Source of the DNA: Sporomusa acidovorans
Lineage (GTDB): Bacteria > Bacillota > Negativicutes > Sporomusales > Sporomusaceae
DNA: 64,000 nucleotides
NCBI RefSeq assembly: GCF_900101845.1
Contig: NZ_FNAM01000012.1
Location: 62,001-126,000 of the forward strand
Reading direction: 5' to 3'
Part shown: positions 8,839-18,600 of the stretch, piece by piece
Layout of the letters: every line of letters starts with the position of its first letter
Numbering within the stretch: position 1 is the stretch's first letter
Position numbers and translations under genes: made by a program
Notes under the pieces: generated by a model
Databases searched by the model: none
Seen by the model: only the letters and a program-made list of their open reading frames with translations
What the model was told of the DNA's origin: nothing

Positions 8839-9219
8839 ATGAAAAAAATTATAAACACTGATAAAGCACCAAGTGCAATCGGTCCATATTCTCAAGCAAT
8901 TAAGGCCAACGGATTTATCTTTGTATCCGGTCAATTACCTGTAGACCCTGCTAGTGGACGATTTGCTGAAGGTGTTGCTGCTCAAACCAAGCAATCTTTA
9001 GAAAATGTAAAAGCTATTTTGACAGAAGCGGACTGTACTTTTAATGATGTAGTGAAAGCTACGGTATTTATCAAAGATATGGATAACTTTAGTGAAGTGA
9101 ACAATGTATACGCAGCTTATTTTACCAAGGAGTGTCCTGCACGTGCATGCATCGAAGTAGCTCGTCTGCCTAAAGATGCGTTAATTGAAATTGAAGTAAT
9201 TGCAATTTGTAAACAGTAG
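8839..9219 (+). CDS. ridA: RidA/YjgF-family enamine/imine deaminase
   Basis: This 126-residue protein carries the RidA signature almost unchanged: an N-terminal APSAIGPYSQAIKANGFIFV, FVSGQLPVDPASG, and the C-terminal CPARACIEVARLPKDALIEI with the substrate-binding arginine at residue 102. RidA hydrolyses 2-aminoacrylate and related enamines that PLP enzymes and cysteine/serine dehydratases release. It lies immediately upstream of a cysteine desulfidase-like gene whose reaction releases the same reactive intermediate, which gives a clear reason for the pairing. AAGGAG precedes the ATG by about 9 nt. Length and motifs are normal, so the protein should be active. Confidence 0.93.
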   Translation: MKKIINTDKAPSAIGPYSQAIKANGFIFVSGQLPVDPASGRFAEGVAAQTKQSLENVKAILTEADCTFNDVVKATVFIKDMDNFSEVNNVYAAYFTKECPARACIEVARLPKDALIEIEVIAICKQ

Positions 9220-9342
9220 TTTATGAAACAGGTTGCAAGGGTGTATGGGTGCATAAAGTGGGGCGGCAGATAAGGTAGTTGATAGACAACATAACGTTAC
9301 GAAAGCCGTGTTATTTTTGCTGAAACGAAAGGAAGATTCAGT

Positions 9343-10656
9343 TTGAAAGATATATCATCCACAGCGGGCAATCCCTTGTGGTCAGAATTTATCAAAGCTG
9401 TAAAAAAAGAGGTGGTGCCGGCCCTAGGCTGTACCGAACCTATTTCGCTGGCCCTGGCGGCAGCCATCGCCGCCCATTGGTTGGCAAAACCGGTCGAGCG
9501 GATTGAAGCCAAGGTATCTGCCAATTTGATGAAGAACGGCATGGGGGTTACCGTTCCGGGAACTGGCGAAACTGGCCTCTATATCGCGGTTGCCGTAGGC
9601 GCTCTCGGCGGCGATCCAGAAGGACAACTGGAGGTGCTGAAAAACCTGACACCGAAGCAGGTAGAGGCCGGCAAGCGCATGGTTGCAGAAAATCTTGTTC
9701 AGCTTACCATTGCAGACGTACCTAATACTCTGTATTCAGAGGCCCGAGTTATCCATGGCGAGGAATGGGTTAGAGTTTGTATTGCCGACACACATACTCG
9801 GGTAGTGCACATTGAAAAAAACGGCAAGGTAATATTCACGGCGGAACCGCAACAGGCACTGGCTGATGATAGTACAGAGTACTCGTTGACTGGTGTTCGG
9901 ACTCGCGATGTATATGACTTTGCCATCCAAGCGCCGCTTGCAATGATCAGCTTTATCCGGGAAGCTGCCACCATGAACTGCTCTCTGTCCGACAGTGGTA
10001 TGAGCGGGCAATATGGTCTTAATGTTGGCGCCATAATGAGCCGGCAGATTGAACAAGGATTGCTGTCGGACGGTCTTTTGACCCAGATTTTAATGCGTAC
10101 CGCCGCCGCATCGGATGCGCGGATGGGGGGCGCGACGCAGCCGGCGATGACCAACTCCGGTTCCGGCAATCAGGGTATAGCAGCAACCTTGCCTGTCGTC
10201 GTAGTGGGCGAGCATGTAAAGGCAAGTGAGGAAGAGCTTACGCGGGCGCTGATGCTGTCTCATATGATGGCAATCTACATCCATGACAAGCTTCCCCGGT
10301 TGTCAGCCTTATGTGCTGTTACTACCGCATCTATGGGGGCGGCAGCAGGTATGGCGTGGCTCCTGAAGGGCAATTATGAAACAGTCAGCATGGCTCTTTC
10401 CAACATGATTGGTGATGTGGCTGGAATGATTTGCGACGGGGCTTCCAATAGTTGTGCCATAAAAGTTTCTACATCGGCTATTGCTGCATATAAAGCTGTT
10501 CTAATGGCGCTTGAGGGAACAAGAGTCACAAAAAGCGAAGGCATTGTTGCTGACGATGTTGATCAGTCAATAGCTAACTTGTGCGAATTAGCCTGCTTAG
10601 GTATGGTACAGACTGATGAGCAAATATTAAGAATTATGCTAAACAAGATAAATTAG
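9343..10656 (+). CDS. L-cysteine desulfidase/UPF0597 (CyuA-like) family protein
   Basis: This 437-residue protein belongs to the oxygen-sensitive [4Fe-4S] cysteine desulfidase family (CyuA/CdsB; UPF0597). The diagnostic ALGCTEPISLALAAA lies at residues 27-41, with C30 as a likely ligand or catalytic residue. Further conserved cysteines occur in MICDGASNSCAIK and NLCELACLG near the C-terminus. The reaction is cysteine to pyruvate, ammonia and hydrogen sulfide. The start is TTG 9343, chosen because AAAGGAAG lies 8 nt upstream and the protein begins normally there. It forms a natural pair with RidA 120 nt upstream. Some family members act on other amino acids, so the substrate is likely but not certain. 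A bidirectional terminator ends the unit. Confidence 0.85.
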   Translation: MKDISSTAGNPLWSEFIKAVKKEVVPALGCTEPISLALAAAIAAHWLAKPVERIEAKVSANLMKNGMGVTVPGTGETGLYIAVAVGALGGDPEGQLEVLKNLTPKQVEAGKRMVAENLVQLTIADVPNTLYSEARVIHGEEWVRVCIADTHTRVVHIEKNGKVIFTAEPQQALADDSTEYSLTGVRTRDVYDFAIQAPLAMISFIREAATMNCSLSDSGMSGQYGLNVGAIMSRQIEQGLLSDGLLTQILMRTAAASDARMGGATQPAMTNSGSGNQGIAATLPVVVVGEHVKASEEELTRALMLSHMMAIYIHDKLPRLSALCAVTTASMGAAAGMAWLLKGNYETVSMALSNMIGDVAGMICDGASNSCAIKVSTSAIAAYKAVLMALEGTRVTKSEGIVADDVDQSIANLCELACLGMVQTDEQILRIMLNKIN

Positions 10657-10699
10657 TATCGGTATATATTAAAGTAAAACTCTTAAAATTATCCCCGCC

Positions 10700-10816
10700 A
10701 TGTCTTTAAAGAGATGGAGTCGCACGGTCGCTACGGCGGTTAGCATTTTCCTCATTCCGGTATTATTTGTTGTTGCTGTTTATTTGGAGTATTTGGTGGA
10801 GGCGAGCAAGATTATG
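10700..10816 (+). CDS. Possible 38-residue membrane peptide or gene remnant
   Basis: A short frame (starting MSLKRWSRTVATAVSIFLIP) contains one hydrophobic stretch of about 20 residues. No ribosome binding site precedes it and no family is recognised. It may be the eroded end of a membrane protein rather than a real gene. Confidence 0.2.
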
Positions 10817-10868
10817 ATTTTAATCAAAGGATAAGGTACAATAAGTTTCGCAAATTCAGTTACAACAA

Positions 10869-10897
10869 AAAAGGGGACAAGTTTGCAGTCCCCTTTT
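10869..10897. terminator. Bidirectional terminator between convergent genes
   Basis: AAAAGGGGAC (10869-10878) and GTCCCCTTTT (10888-10897) form a 10-bp stem with T or A tracts on both sides. It serves the forward desulfidase gene and the reverse kinase gene. Confidence 0.75.
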
Positions 10898-10962
10898 ACT
10901 CCCCACTATTCTATGCTTCTATGCTGAGTATTTTACGCAAATTTGGAAAAAATGTGCAGGAT

Positions 10963-11899
10963 TTATGTGAGTCCAGTCAAGGCGGTTCTCATCTGTGAAA
11001 TATCATCAAAACGATCTTTCGAGTCATAAGCGCATGACTTTAGAACAATTGTTTGTAGGTCATCACTGCCCCTAATAGGTGGCGGAATTTTTTTTCCCAA
11101 AAGTCTATAATGAGTTGCTTTACTGCGTTCTAAATGATCATTGTATTTCTGCGACTGAAATGGGAGACGATTATTATTCATCAGCTCGTATAAAACCAAT
11201 CCTAACGAATACATATCTACTTTATTATTGTTAGCATTAATGACATTGCTGTGATATATCTCGGGAGAAATATATAATTCTGTTCCAATTCTGGTTACTT
11301 CACTTGTAGATTCCATGTATTTGGCAATACCGAAATCGCCAAGCTTAAAATGATTATTATCTTGGGATAAAAAAATATTTTGTGGTTTTATATCACGGTG
11401 CATAACATTTTCTTTTTGTATTACCTCGAGAGCAGTGCAGATGTCAATGCCGAGCTTTATGACTTTGTTTTCATCAAAACAAGTAAAGTAGTTGTCAATT
11501 CTTTTCAAGAAATCCATTTGAATTAAAATTACTTGGAAGATACCGTCTAGCTCTATAATATCAAATTTCTGTATTGTACTTTTTAACAATTTTGCTATAT
11601 TGCTCGACCTCCTCATCGTTTTTCATAGCAATGTATAGCTCTCTTAACCCTGTTTCGTCAGGTATAACGATAGCTTTTGCGACCGATATAGAGTTTTTAT
11701 CATACTTGTGAAATAATTTATATACAATACTAAATCCACCTCTACCAAGAACTCCGTTTAAGTGGTAGGTTCCAAACAATGGTTCCAATCCCTTAAGCTT
11801 TTCACCTAAATTTTCAATATGTGAAATGCGTCTTGATAAAAAACAATCGTGCCATTCATTTTTTGGTAAATTATTTAAATATTTACCGAATTTTTTCAT
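10963..11899 (-). pseudogene. Ser/Thr protein kinase, split by a frameshift
   Basis: Two overlapping reverse frames together make one small Hanks-type kinase. The upstream frame (11899-11561) has the glycine loop GVLGRGGFSIVYK and an SVAKAIVI strand with the ATP lysine. The downstream frame (11616-10963) has the catalytic loop MHRDIKPQN, the GDFGIAKY metal motif, SPEIY as activation segment end and DMYSLGLVLYEL. Both read into the same place near 11556-11580, where a one-base change would join NTE to KFDIIELD. All catalytic residues are present, so the damage looks recent (or is a sequencing error or rare programmed shift). No transmembrane segment or sensor domain is visible. The gene is AT-rich and divergent from the Wadjet operon, 240 nt away, suggesting a defence or accessory origin. 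Confidence 0.75.
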
Positions 11900-12025
11900 T
11901 TTCTAAACTATCCCCACAAAATTAATATGTTCACCTTTTCTATATATTACGAGCCGTTCATAATAAATACCGTTGAATTTATACATTATACAATACAGTC
12001 TGTTTGTCTCTTGACCAGTCAAAAT

Positions 12026-12049
12026 AACTGAGCTGCCGGCAGCTCAGTT
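12026..12049. promoter_or_regulatory. 24-bp perfect palindrome upstream of jetD
   Basis: AACTGAGCTGCC followed directly by its complement GGCAGCTCAGTT lies in the divergent region between the kinase and jetD. It could be an operator for one or both transcripts, or a hairpin; no T run follows. Confidence 0.45.
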
Positions 12050-12142
12050 TAATGCCCCCCATGTTTACTTCTTGGGAATTAACCTTGATGGTCAAATGTG
12101 ATACAATTAATATGGTGAAATAATACAAATAACGGAGTGCCT

Positions 12143-13237
12143 ATGAACGGTTATGAGTCTACGAAAGAATTATACAAAAAGTTGAGAAATGAAGTTAAGA
12201 GCTGCCAAGGTAAATATATCCTTCTTACCGCATTACTGGCGGCTGCCGAAAGTCTTGGTCAGGATATGCCGGCTTTTCTGCAAAGTCCCGAAGGACAAAG
12301 AACTTTTACTAGTACGGTAAGGCAGCTTGTTGAAGACGCTTTCTTGTCGCCGGTGGGTCGAAAACCGAATACCCTAGGCGGGCTATATTTTAAATACAAA
12401 ATAATAAATGAGATTACGCCGAAAGATAATGAACTGGTGCCCGAGATGGTTAGGATAATAGTTCCCCCGGCAAAGCTGGATTATTACTTGAAGAAACCCG
12501 GGGATTATATAGAAGATAGGGAGATTATCACGATTATTTCTGATTTTCTTCGGCAAGAGAAGTTTGAACTGGTAACAGTGAACGAAAGGGCCTACGAGCT
12601 ATTCGGGGATGAGAAGTTTTTTAAGGGAGCGGGCAAAGTCAGAAGCCGCGGGGAGCTTGTGCTCAAAAGACTCGGGCTTAATTATCAAAGTATTGGTTGT
12701 AAGGAAACTTTGGAGCCTTTTTTTAGTTTTTCGAAAAAGGACTTTCATTTGCATAATGAAAGAAAAATATATATTATTGAAAATAAAGATACTTTTTGGT
12801 CATTCAAGGAAAATGTTATGGGGGTTTCGGCGGCGGCTACGGTGGACATGCTTATTTACGGAGAGGGACGGAAGATTTTAAGCAGTTTTAAATTTATCGA
12901 GGAATATGAGATTAACCCAAAAACCGATGATGTCTTCTATTTCGGCGATCTTGATCCCGAAGGTATTAATATTTATGCGGAACTTGCTGCAGAATATCCT
13001 GAGTATCGGATTCATCCCTTTTATACGGGATATGAGGCAATGCTGGCCATTGGCTTAAAGCGTCCACCTGCCAAAATACCGAAACAACAGCGAATCAAAG
13101 CCGACAACATGGCAAGGTTTTTGGCCGGATTTACTGAGGGGTTGGCCGAGAAGCTAAGCGAGCTGTTTACAAGCGGCTGTTATATACCGCAAGAGGCACT
13201 ATCGGCGGCTGAAATGAGAGAAAGGTTTGGAAGATAA
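12143..13237 (+). CDS. jetD: Wadjet JetD, TOPRIM-type nuclease subunit
   Basis: This 364-residue protein matches the DUF3322/DUF2220 JetD family. The N-terminal two thirds form the winged-helix arm region. The TOPRIM nuclease core follows with IIENKDTFWSF, the glutamate-bearing LIYGEGRKI near residue 240, and VFYFGDLDPEGINIYAELA near residue 265, where the D-x-D metal ligands sit. JetD dimers cut plasmid DNA once the SMC motor has extruded a small circle. I place the start at ATG 12143 (CGGAG 6 nt upstream) rather than GTG 12137. It is the first gene of a tightly packed four-gene operon; the next start follows its stop without a gap. The jetD-first order differs from the jetABCD order of type I. 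Confidence 0.88.
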   Translation: MNGYESTKELYKKLRNEVKSCQGKYILLTALLAAAESLGQDMPAFLQSPEGQRTFTSTVRQLVEDAFLSPVGRKPNTLGGLYFKYKIINEITPKDNELVPEMVRIIVPPAKLDYYLKKPGDYIEDREIITIISDFLRQEKFELVTVNERAYELFGDEKFFKGAGKVRSRGELVLKRLGLNYQSIGCKETLEPFFSFSKKDFHLHNERKIYIIENKDTFWSFKENVMGVSAAATVDMLIYGEGRKILSSFKFIEEYEINPKTDDVFYFGDLDPEGINIYAELAAEYPEYRIHPFYTGYEAMLAIGLKRPPAKIPKQQRIKADNMARFLAGFTEGLAEKLSELFTSGCYIPQEALSAAEMRERFGR

Positions 13238-14878
13238 GTGCAAACATTTAAAGGTAGCAGCCTGGACAAGGACGATATACTGGCCCGCGAGATTATCCAA
13301 GAAAGTCTTGGCGGAAAAGATCCTGAGCTTGCTCTTGCCGAGGATTTCCTGGAGGAATTGGACGTCAGGCTGGAGCAGATAAAGGTATATTACCCCATAA
13401 TGGAAATGCTGCGTAAACGCAAAATGGATACGGAGTTCATGCAGCTTGTGCCGGAACTCTGTTTTTTGCTGCTTGCCTATCTGATATATGAGGGTAAGCT
13501 CAAACATAAAGGGCTAACTTTTGGAGAGCTGGAAACCTTTATAACTAAGGCTTTACGGCATATTATGGCTAATTGTGCCGCTGCTGCGCGCGAGTTGATA
13601 ACGGAAATACTGGACGGCCTGCAGAACGGCGGCCGGAATTTTGTTTTAACAACTTATAATTTAAAGACAGGAAGCTTTCGCGAAAAATACATAAAACTTA
13701 TTGAAATTAAGCAGTCAGAGGAAAATGTGCTTGAATACTTTATTACTGAGCAGGGTGTTGATTTTTATCTGCGGACTAAAGAATTTCCTGAGGAAACCAA
13801 AATAACCATCAACCTCCTTCTTTTCCAGAAGCAAATGGAGAAGGGAGCATTCGGTTTTGCTTACGATACAGTTAAGCGCCTCAATATGGAGGTGCAGAAG
13901 AAAAAGGATAAGAAATATTCTCTCCTTGAAGCTTTGATGTACGGTCAGCTTGATTCAGGCGAGGCTTATAACCGCTATCACCGCAGTATTGTCCTGCAGT
14001 TCGAAGAAGAAGCCGAACTTTTCAATACGGCAGTGAAAAATGTTAATATGGTGTTCCACGAATATGTGGACAGAATTCAAAATGGTTTGGCTGATGAAAA
14101 GCAGGTGCGCACCTTTACGCTGATAAAAATAATCGAAAAGGAGATCGGCCGTGCGCAGACGCTGCATACTGAGCTGTTAAAGGAAGCTGTAAGCTTTACT
14201 AAAGAATATGATAATGCGCTGGGCGTTAGGAGAAAGGCCATTTTTACCGAACGGTTCAATTTTCAAAACGAGTTTGAAAAGCTGGTCAGCCAGAATGACA
14301 GGCCGGAAGCGATGAAGTTTTTGTTTGAACCGCTGATGAATCCGTATGTAAGAAAACAGTTTAACCTGCTTAGAGCCTTTGAGCCGCAGCGGGTTGCCCA
14401 GGTGAAGGCGGAAGCAGGGGAAGAACCGCTGCCTGAAACTGTTGTTAACCGGATTACGGTTGATAAGCTTACCAGCCGCCGGGTCAGAGGCAACTTTGTC
14501 TTCTATGCGGCAAGGCTGCTGGAGATGCTGAGTAACCCTAAGCGGGAGATAAGCCTAAAGGCTTTTGGCCAGATGCTGATGGACAGGTTTTCCGAAGATA
14601 GTGTCTATAACGGAGACTTTATTAGTTTTATCCTTGAACTTAACAGAGATAAGAAAATCGGCGAGCATGTCAAAAGGATAAATTTTGCTAATGGGAAGAT
14701 TGATATAGATGAAGATCTCAAGACTATGGAAGCAGTGTTCGTGAAGGCCGCCCTTAGTTTGCCTGGTCAAAGCACGATAAATCAGGTTGTTGTTACAACT
14801 TTTCCCGATTCTGAGCTTGAGCTTTTACCGGGACTTAAAATAACCGATATGATGTTTATAGGAGAAAGCAAATCATGA
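13238..14878 (+). CDS. jetA: Wadjet JetA, MukF-like kleisin subunit
   Basis: This 546-residue, mostly helical, charged protein occupies the kleisin position between jetD and jetB. The N-terminal third (FLEELDVRLEQIKVYYPIME) and long central helices resemble MukF/JetA folds, in which the N-terminus docks on the SMC neck and the C-terminus on the opposite head. A C-terminal winged helix is plausible around residues 400-480 (SRRVRGNFVFYAARLLEMLS). It starts with GTG 13238 right after the jetD stop, behind GGAAG, and overlaps jetB by four bases (ATGA). Sequence divergence in this family is high, so the assignment rests largely on length, position and the clear JetC and JetD neighbours. Confidence 0.75.
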   Translation: MQTFKGSSLDKDDILAREIIQESLGGKDPELALAEDFLEELDVRLEQIKVYYPIMEMLRKRKMDTEFMQLVPELCFLLLAYLIYEGKLKHKGLTFGELETFITKALRHIMANCAAAARELITEILDGLQNGGRNFVLTTYNLKTGSFREKYIKLIEIKQSEENVLEYFITEQGVDFYLRTKEFPEETKITINLLLFQKQMEKGAFGFAYDTVKRLNMEVQKKKDKKYSLLEALMYGQLDSGEAYNRYHRSIVLQFEEEAELFNTAVKNVNMVFHEYVDRIQNGLADEKQVRTFTLIKIIEKEIGRAQTLHTELLKEAVSFTKEYDNALGVRRKAIFTERFNFQNEFEKLVSQNDRPEAMKFLFEPLMNPYVRKQFNLLRAFEPQRVAQVKAEAGEEPLPETVVNRITVDKLTSRRVRGNFVFYAARLLEMLSNPKREISLKAFGQMLMDRFSEDSVYNGDFISFILELNRDKKIGEHVKRINFANGKIDIDEDLKTMEAVFVKAALSLPGQSTINQVVVTTFPDSELELLPGLKITDMMFIGESKS

Positions 14879-15612
14879 ATGCAGGCACGATAGAAATATT
14901 GGATCATGCGCTGGATATACTTAAAGTCCTTTTGCAGGGGGAAGAAGTGAGTAAGAACAAAAACGTCTTACTATATGATAAATACCGCTACAATGCAGCG
15001 GTTGAGGAGATGCTCATTCATATCGCCGATAAATTGGAGCTGAGAATATATGCCGGCAGCGACAGGCTGTTTGTTTGTCCGGAGGCCGGCAGCCGTCTGT
15101 TTGGCTGGACGAATGAAGAACTTAGGGACAGGATTAGCTACGTTACGACGAACAGCGAGCTTTTCACCTGTTACTTTATCATTATGACGCTGGTTACTAT
15201 GTTTTACCGCGAGGCATATCCTGATACGCCGGTAGCCTATGTAAAAATAAACGAGCTTATTGAAAGCGTGGCGCGACGCCTTGAAAACTTGGGTAGGCTC
15301 CCTGAACTTGAGAAGGTCAGTGAAGAAAACCAATTTGATTTTACTGAAATCTGCAAGGTTTGGCAGCGTCTGCCTGATGCCAGGGAAGGGGTGTCAGGCG
15401 GCAAAAATGACAAGGTTGCTTTTGTAGAGAATGTATGCCGGTTTTTATACAATGAGAAACTGATTGCTCTTGATATGACTCAGCGAATCATCTATCCGAC
15501 TGAGCGGCTAAAGGTGATTATCTGGAACTACTATGAGGACAGGGATAACAGAAGAGACTTGCTTTCCTTTGTCAGGGGGCTGGAGGTTAACGCTGATGCC
15601 ACACATCAATAG
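14875..15612 (+). CDS. jetB: Wadjet JetB, MukE-like winged-helix subunit
   Basis: The 245-residue protein fits the MukE/JetB class of small winged-helix dimers that bind the kleisin centre. It has an N-terminal helical part (ILDHALDILKVLLQG), a YDKYRYNAAVEEMLIHIADK segment, and a C-terminal winged-helix region including KNDKVAFVENVCRFLYNEKL followed by a strand pair. It overlaps jetA by four bases upstream and jetC by 17 bases downstream, as expected for co-translated subunits of one complex. The family is poorly conserved in sequence, so the call depends on operon position and size. Confidence 0.75.
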   Translation: MNAGTIEILDHALDILKVLLQGEEVSKNKNVLLYDKYRYNAAVEEMLIHIADKLELRIYAGSDRLFVCPEAGSRLFGWTNEELRDRISYVTTNSELFTCYFIIMTLVTMFYREAYPDTPVAYVKINELIESVARRLENLGRLPELEKVSEENQFDFTEICKVWQRLPDAREGVSGGKNDKVAFVENVCRFLYNEKLIALDMTQRIIYPTERLKVIIWNYYEDRDNRRDLLSFVRGLEVNADATHQ

Positions 15613-18600
15613 CATAAGGTTAGTTAATGTTCATTTCAACAACGCCACTCAGTTCTATGAGGATTTCCGCATGGAGTTGGGCGGAAAGAATACTACCTAT
15701 GATTTGGAGAACGGCGGCGGGAAATCGCTGCTGCTGCTCATGCTGCTCCAAACCGTTTTGCCCAAAACCAACCTGCGGCGGGAAAAACCGGTAAGCCTTA
15801 TATTTCAGGGCGGAAAAGACAGAACATCACACGCAGCAGTTGAATGGCTGCTGGAAGAGGGAAGCGATTACAAATATCTCCTAACCGGCTTTTCTGCCAG
15901 AAAAAGAAAAGGTGCAGGCGAAACGACGGTTGCAAACGAGGAAGAGGAACACCTGCAGGCGGGTGATATTGAGCATCTCAACTGGTGCGTCTTTTATAAT
16001 AACAATAGTATTACGGGTATCAAGTCGGCACCATTGAGCCTTGGCCAGTCAGGGCGAAAGGTTTACGCCAGCTTTGAAGACATCCGCAAGTATATCGGCC
16101 AGATGAAGCAAAAGGGGTTGCCGGCCGAGACTTTTGATAAGATTGAGCAATACCAGCGTTATATCTCGGCACACGGTCTTATTGCCGCCGAGTGGAATAT
16201 TATCCGCGGCATCAATAGCGGTGAAAACAATATCGAGTCATATTTCAGGCAGGATGCAACCTCGCGCAAATTGATAGAAAACCAGTTCGTCAGAATTATT
16301 GAGGACATGGAAGCATTGAACAAGGGGGGCAAGCAGGGCAGCGAGAGCAGCCTCTTGGCTGACACTCTTATTGAAATCAGAAGTAGGCTGAATGAATACC
16401 TTAAGCTCAAGGGGCATATGGCTGAATATGAAAAAATCAAGGAGCACTTCAGCGAGTTTGGACGAAAAAATAGCGAGCTGCTTGAGATATTTTCCGAGTA
16501 CGAAGCGTACAAGCAGGAGGCTTTTGCAATTCGCAAGCTGATAGCTGATAAACTGAGGGGATTAGAGCAAGAACAAACAGCAGCACTAACCAGGTATGAC
16601 TATAATACCAAAAGCAGTAATGAAGGGAAAGATCTGAAAAGGCTGCTTGAAGCCGGTTTAGTTAACTATGAAAAAACACGACTGGGCGACGAGCATGCAC
16701 AACTGCAAGCAGGCCGAGAAAAGGTAGCCAACAGGCAAATTGAACTGAAAGCTCAGCTCGACAGGCTGCTTACGCTAGAAGGATACGGGGCCTTCCGTAC
16801 AGATGCGAGAAAGGTTAGAGAAATCGCAACACGTCTTGAATGGCTTAAATCTTCAGCCGATAAGCAAATGGATGAATACCGGGGGGCAGGCGGCAGGCTG
16901 AGGTTCCTCACAGACAAAAAATTAGGCGAACTGGATAGAAGTCACCAAGATCTTATTATAGCCAAAAATAAACTTAAAGGCGAACAAGAGGAAGCCGGGC
17001 AAAGAAAAGTTGAAGCGGAAAAACAAGAGGCTGTGCTCAAAAGCGACATTGCCAGTTTAGAAACTCAGGAAAAGACAGTGGCGCAAAAGCAACAGGAACT
17101 GAATGAATTCTTCCTGAGGCGCGGCGAGACGGATGCGCTGCTTTTCACCGACAAGTCTTTGGCGGAAACTGAGGAAACGCTGATTACATACTCGCAGGAG
17201 ACAGAATCAATCGCACGGGAGATAAAAACGCTTGCAGATAGACTGCAGACGTTGGCCCTAGAAGACGTCAGACTTAAGAGCGAGATAACATCCCGCCTTA
17301 AAACCAGAGATCAGCAGGAGAAATGGCTAAAAAGCTGCCAGACTGAGAGGGCAAGGCTGGAAGAAAGGGCAGCAGCTTTCGAAAATGAAACACTGGGTGA
17401 ATATCAAGAAAGTTTGATGCGCTTAACCGAAGCCGAAAGATTGGCCAAGCTTGAAAAAGAAATTGAAGCAGGCCGGCTGCGCCAGAAAAAACAGCTGTCA
17501 GTGGCCAGGGGCTATTACGTTCCTAACGAAGAACTGCTGGCATTAGCTGACAAGCTAAGTGCCAAATGCGAGTTTGTCCAGGCCGGGATTGATTGGTTGG
17601 CCAGGCTGAGCCATGAGGAAAAGGACGAACTCCTAAACAAGCTGCCCTACCTACCGTTTGCCGTGATCGTTGATAGGCTGTCTTTTGAAAAACTAAAGAG
17701 CGGCAGGCTTAAAACCGATTTTGCTTCCGACTATCCTGTCCCCATCGTCAATATCGAGACTATTCGACAGCCGCAGGCCAAAGAACAGGCGGAGGAGATT
17801 TACTACATAGTAAGCTTTGCCGAGCTGGTGCTTGAAAGCGAGCGCTATGAAGAGTATCTTCACAGCCTGGAAACCGCTATAACAGCTGCTGATAATGAGG
17901 CCCTTGTTATCGGTACGAGAATAAAGGAATTAGCCGCTGCGTTGTCAGAGTTAGCAACCTTTTTTGCGCAATATCCGGTTGATAAGATAGAAGCTGCCCA
18001 AAAAATAGTGGAACAATTAACCGCAGAAACCGCCGAACTGCAAAAAGAACGCACGACCATAAGCAGCGAGAAAGCAAAGTGCAGTAAGCGTACCCAGCTT
18101 CTAGAGGCCGAAAGTGAGTCGCTCGGAAAACTCATTGCGGACGCACAGCTTAAACGGGAAAAACTCGAACTCCTCATGCAAACAGCCGCCAGCCTGACCG
18201 GCATTAGAAATAACCTTACGGCAAAGCATAATGAATATAAAACGGTTTTCAGTAATTTAACCGCGATTAATACTGCCATAGCTGAGCTTTCCCAGCGCTA
18301 TACCGCCTTGGAGAGGGAATTTGAGGCGCTGCTTCCGGAATTCTTTGAACTGAAGAAAGCAGTCGAACGATTGGCTGGTTTTACTCCAGTCGAAAACACC
18401 TTTTCCCTTTCGCAAGCCGAGGCGGACTATAACGCCATGCATCAGGCTGTAAGCGGCAGGGCGGCTGAGGAAAATGACCTCAGAAGCCAGCAGGCTGCGT
18501 GTCTAAATAGACTTGATGATCTTAGAAAAAGAATCAAGCGTGATTATGGCGGAGACTTAGATGAAGTCGCGCAAAGGGAAGAAAATGGCGTGCAGATAAG

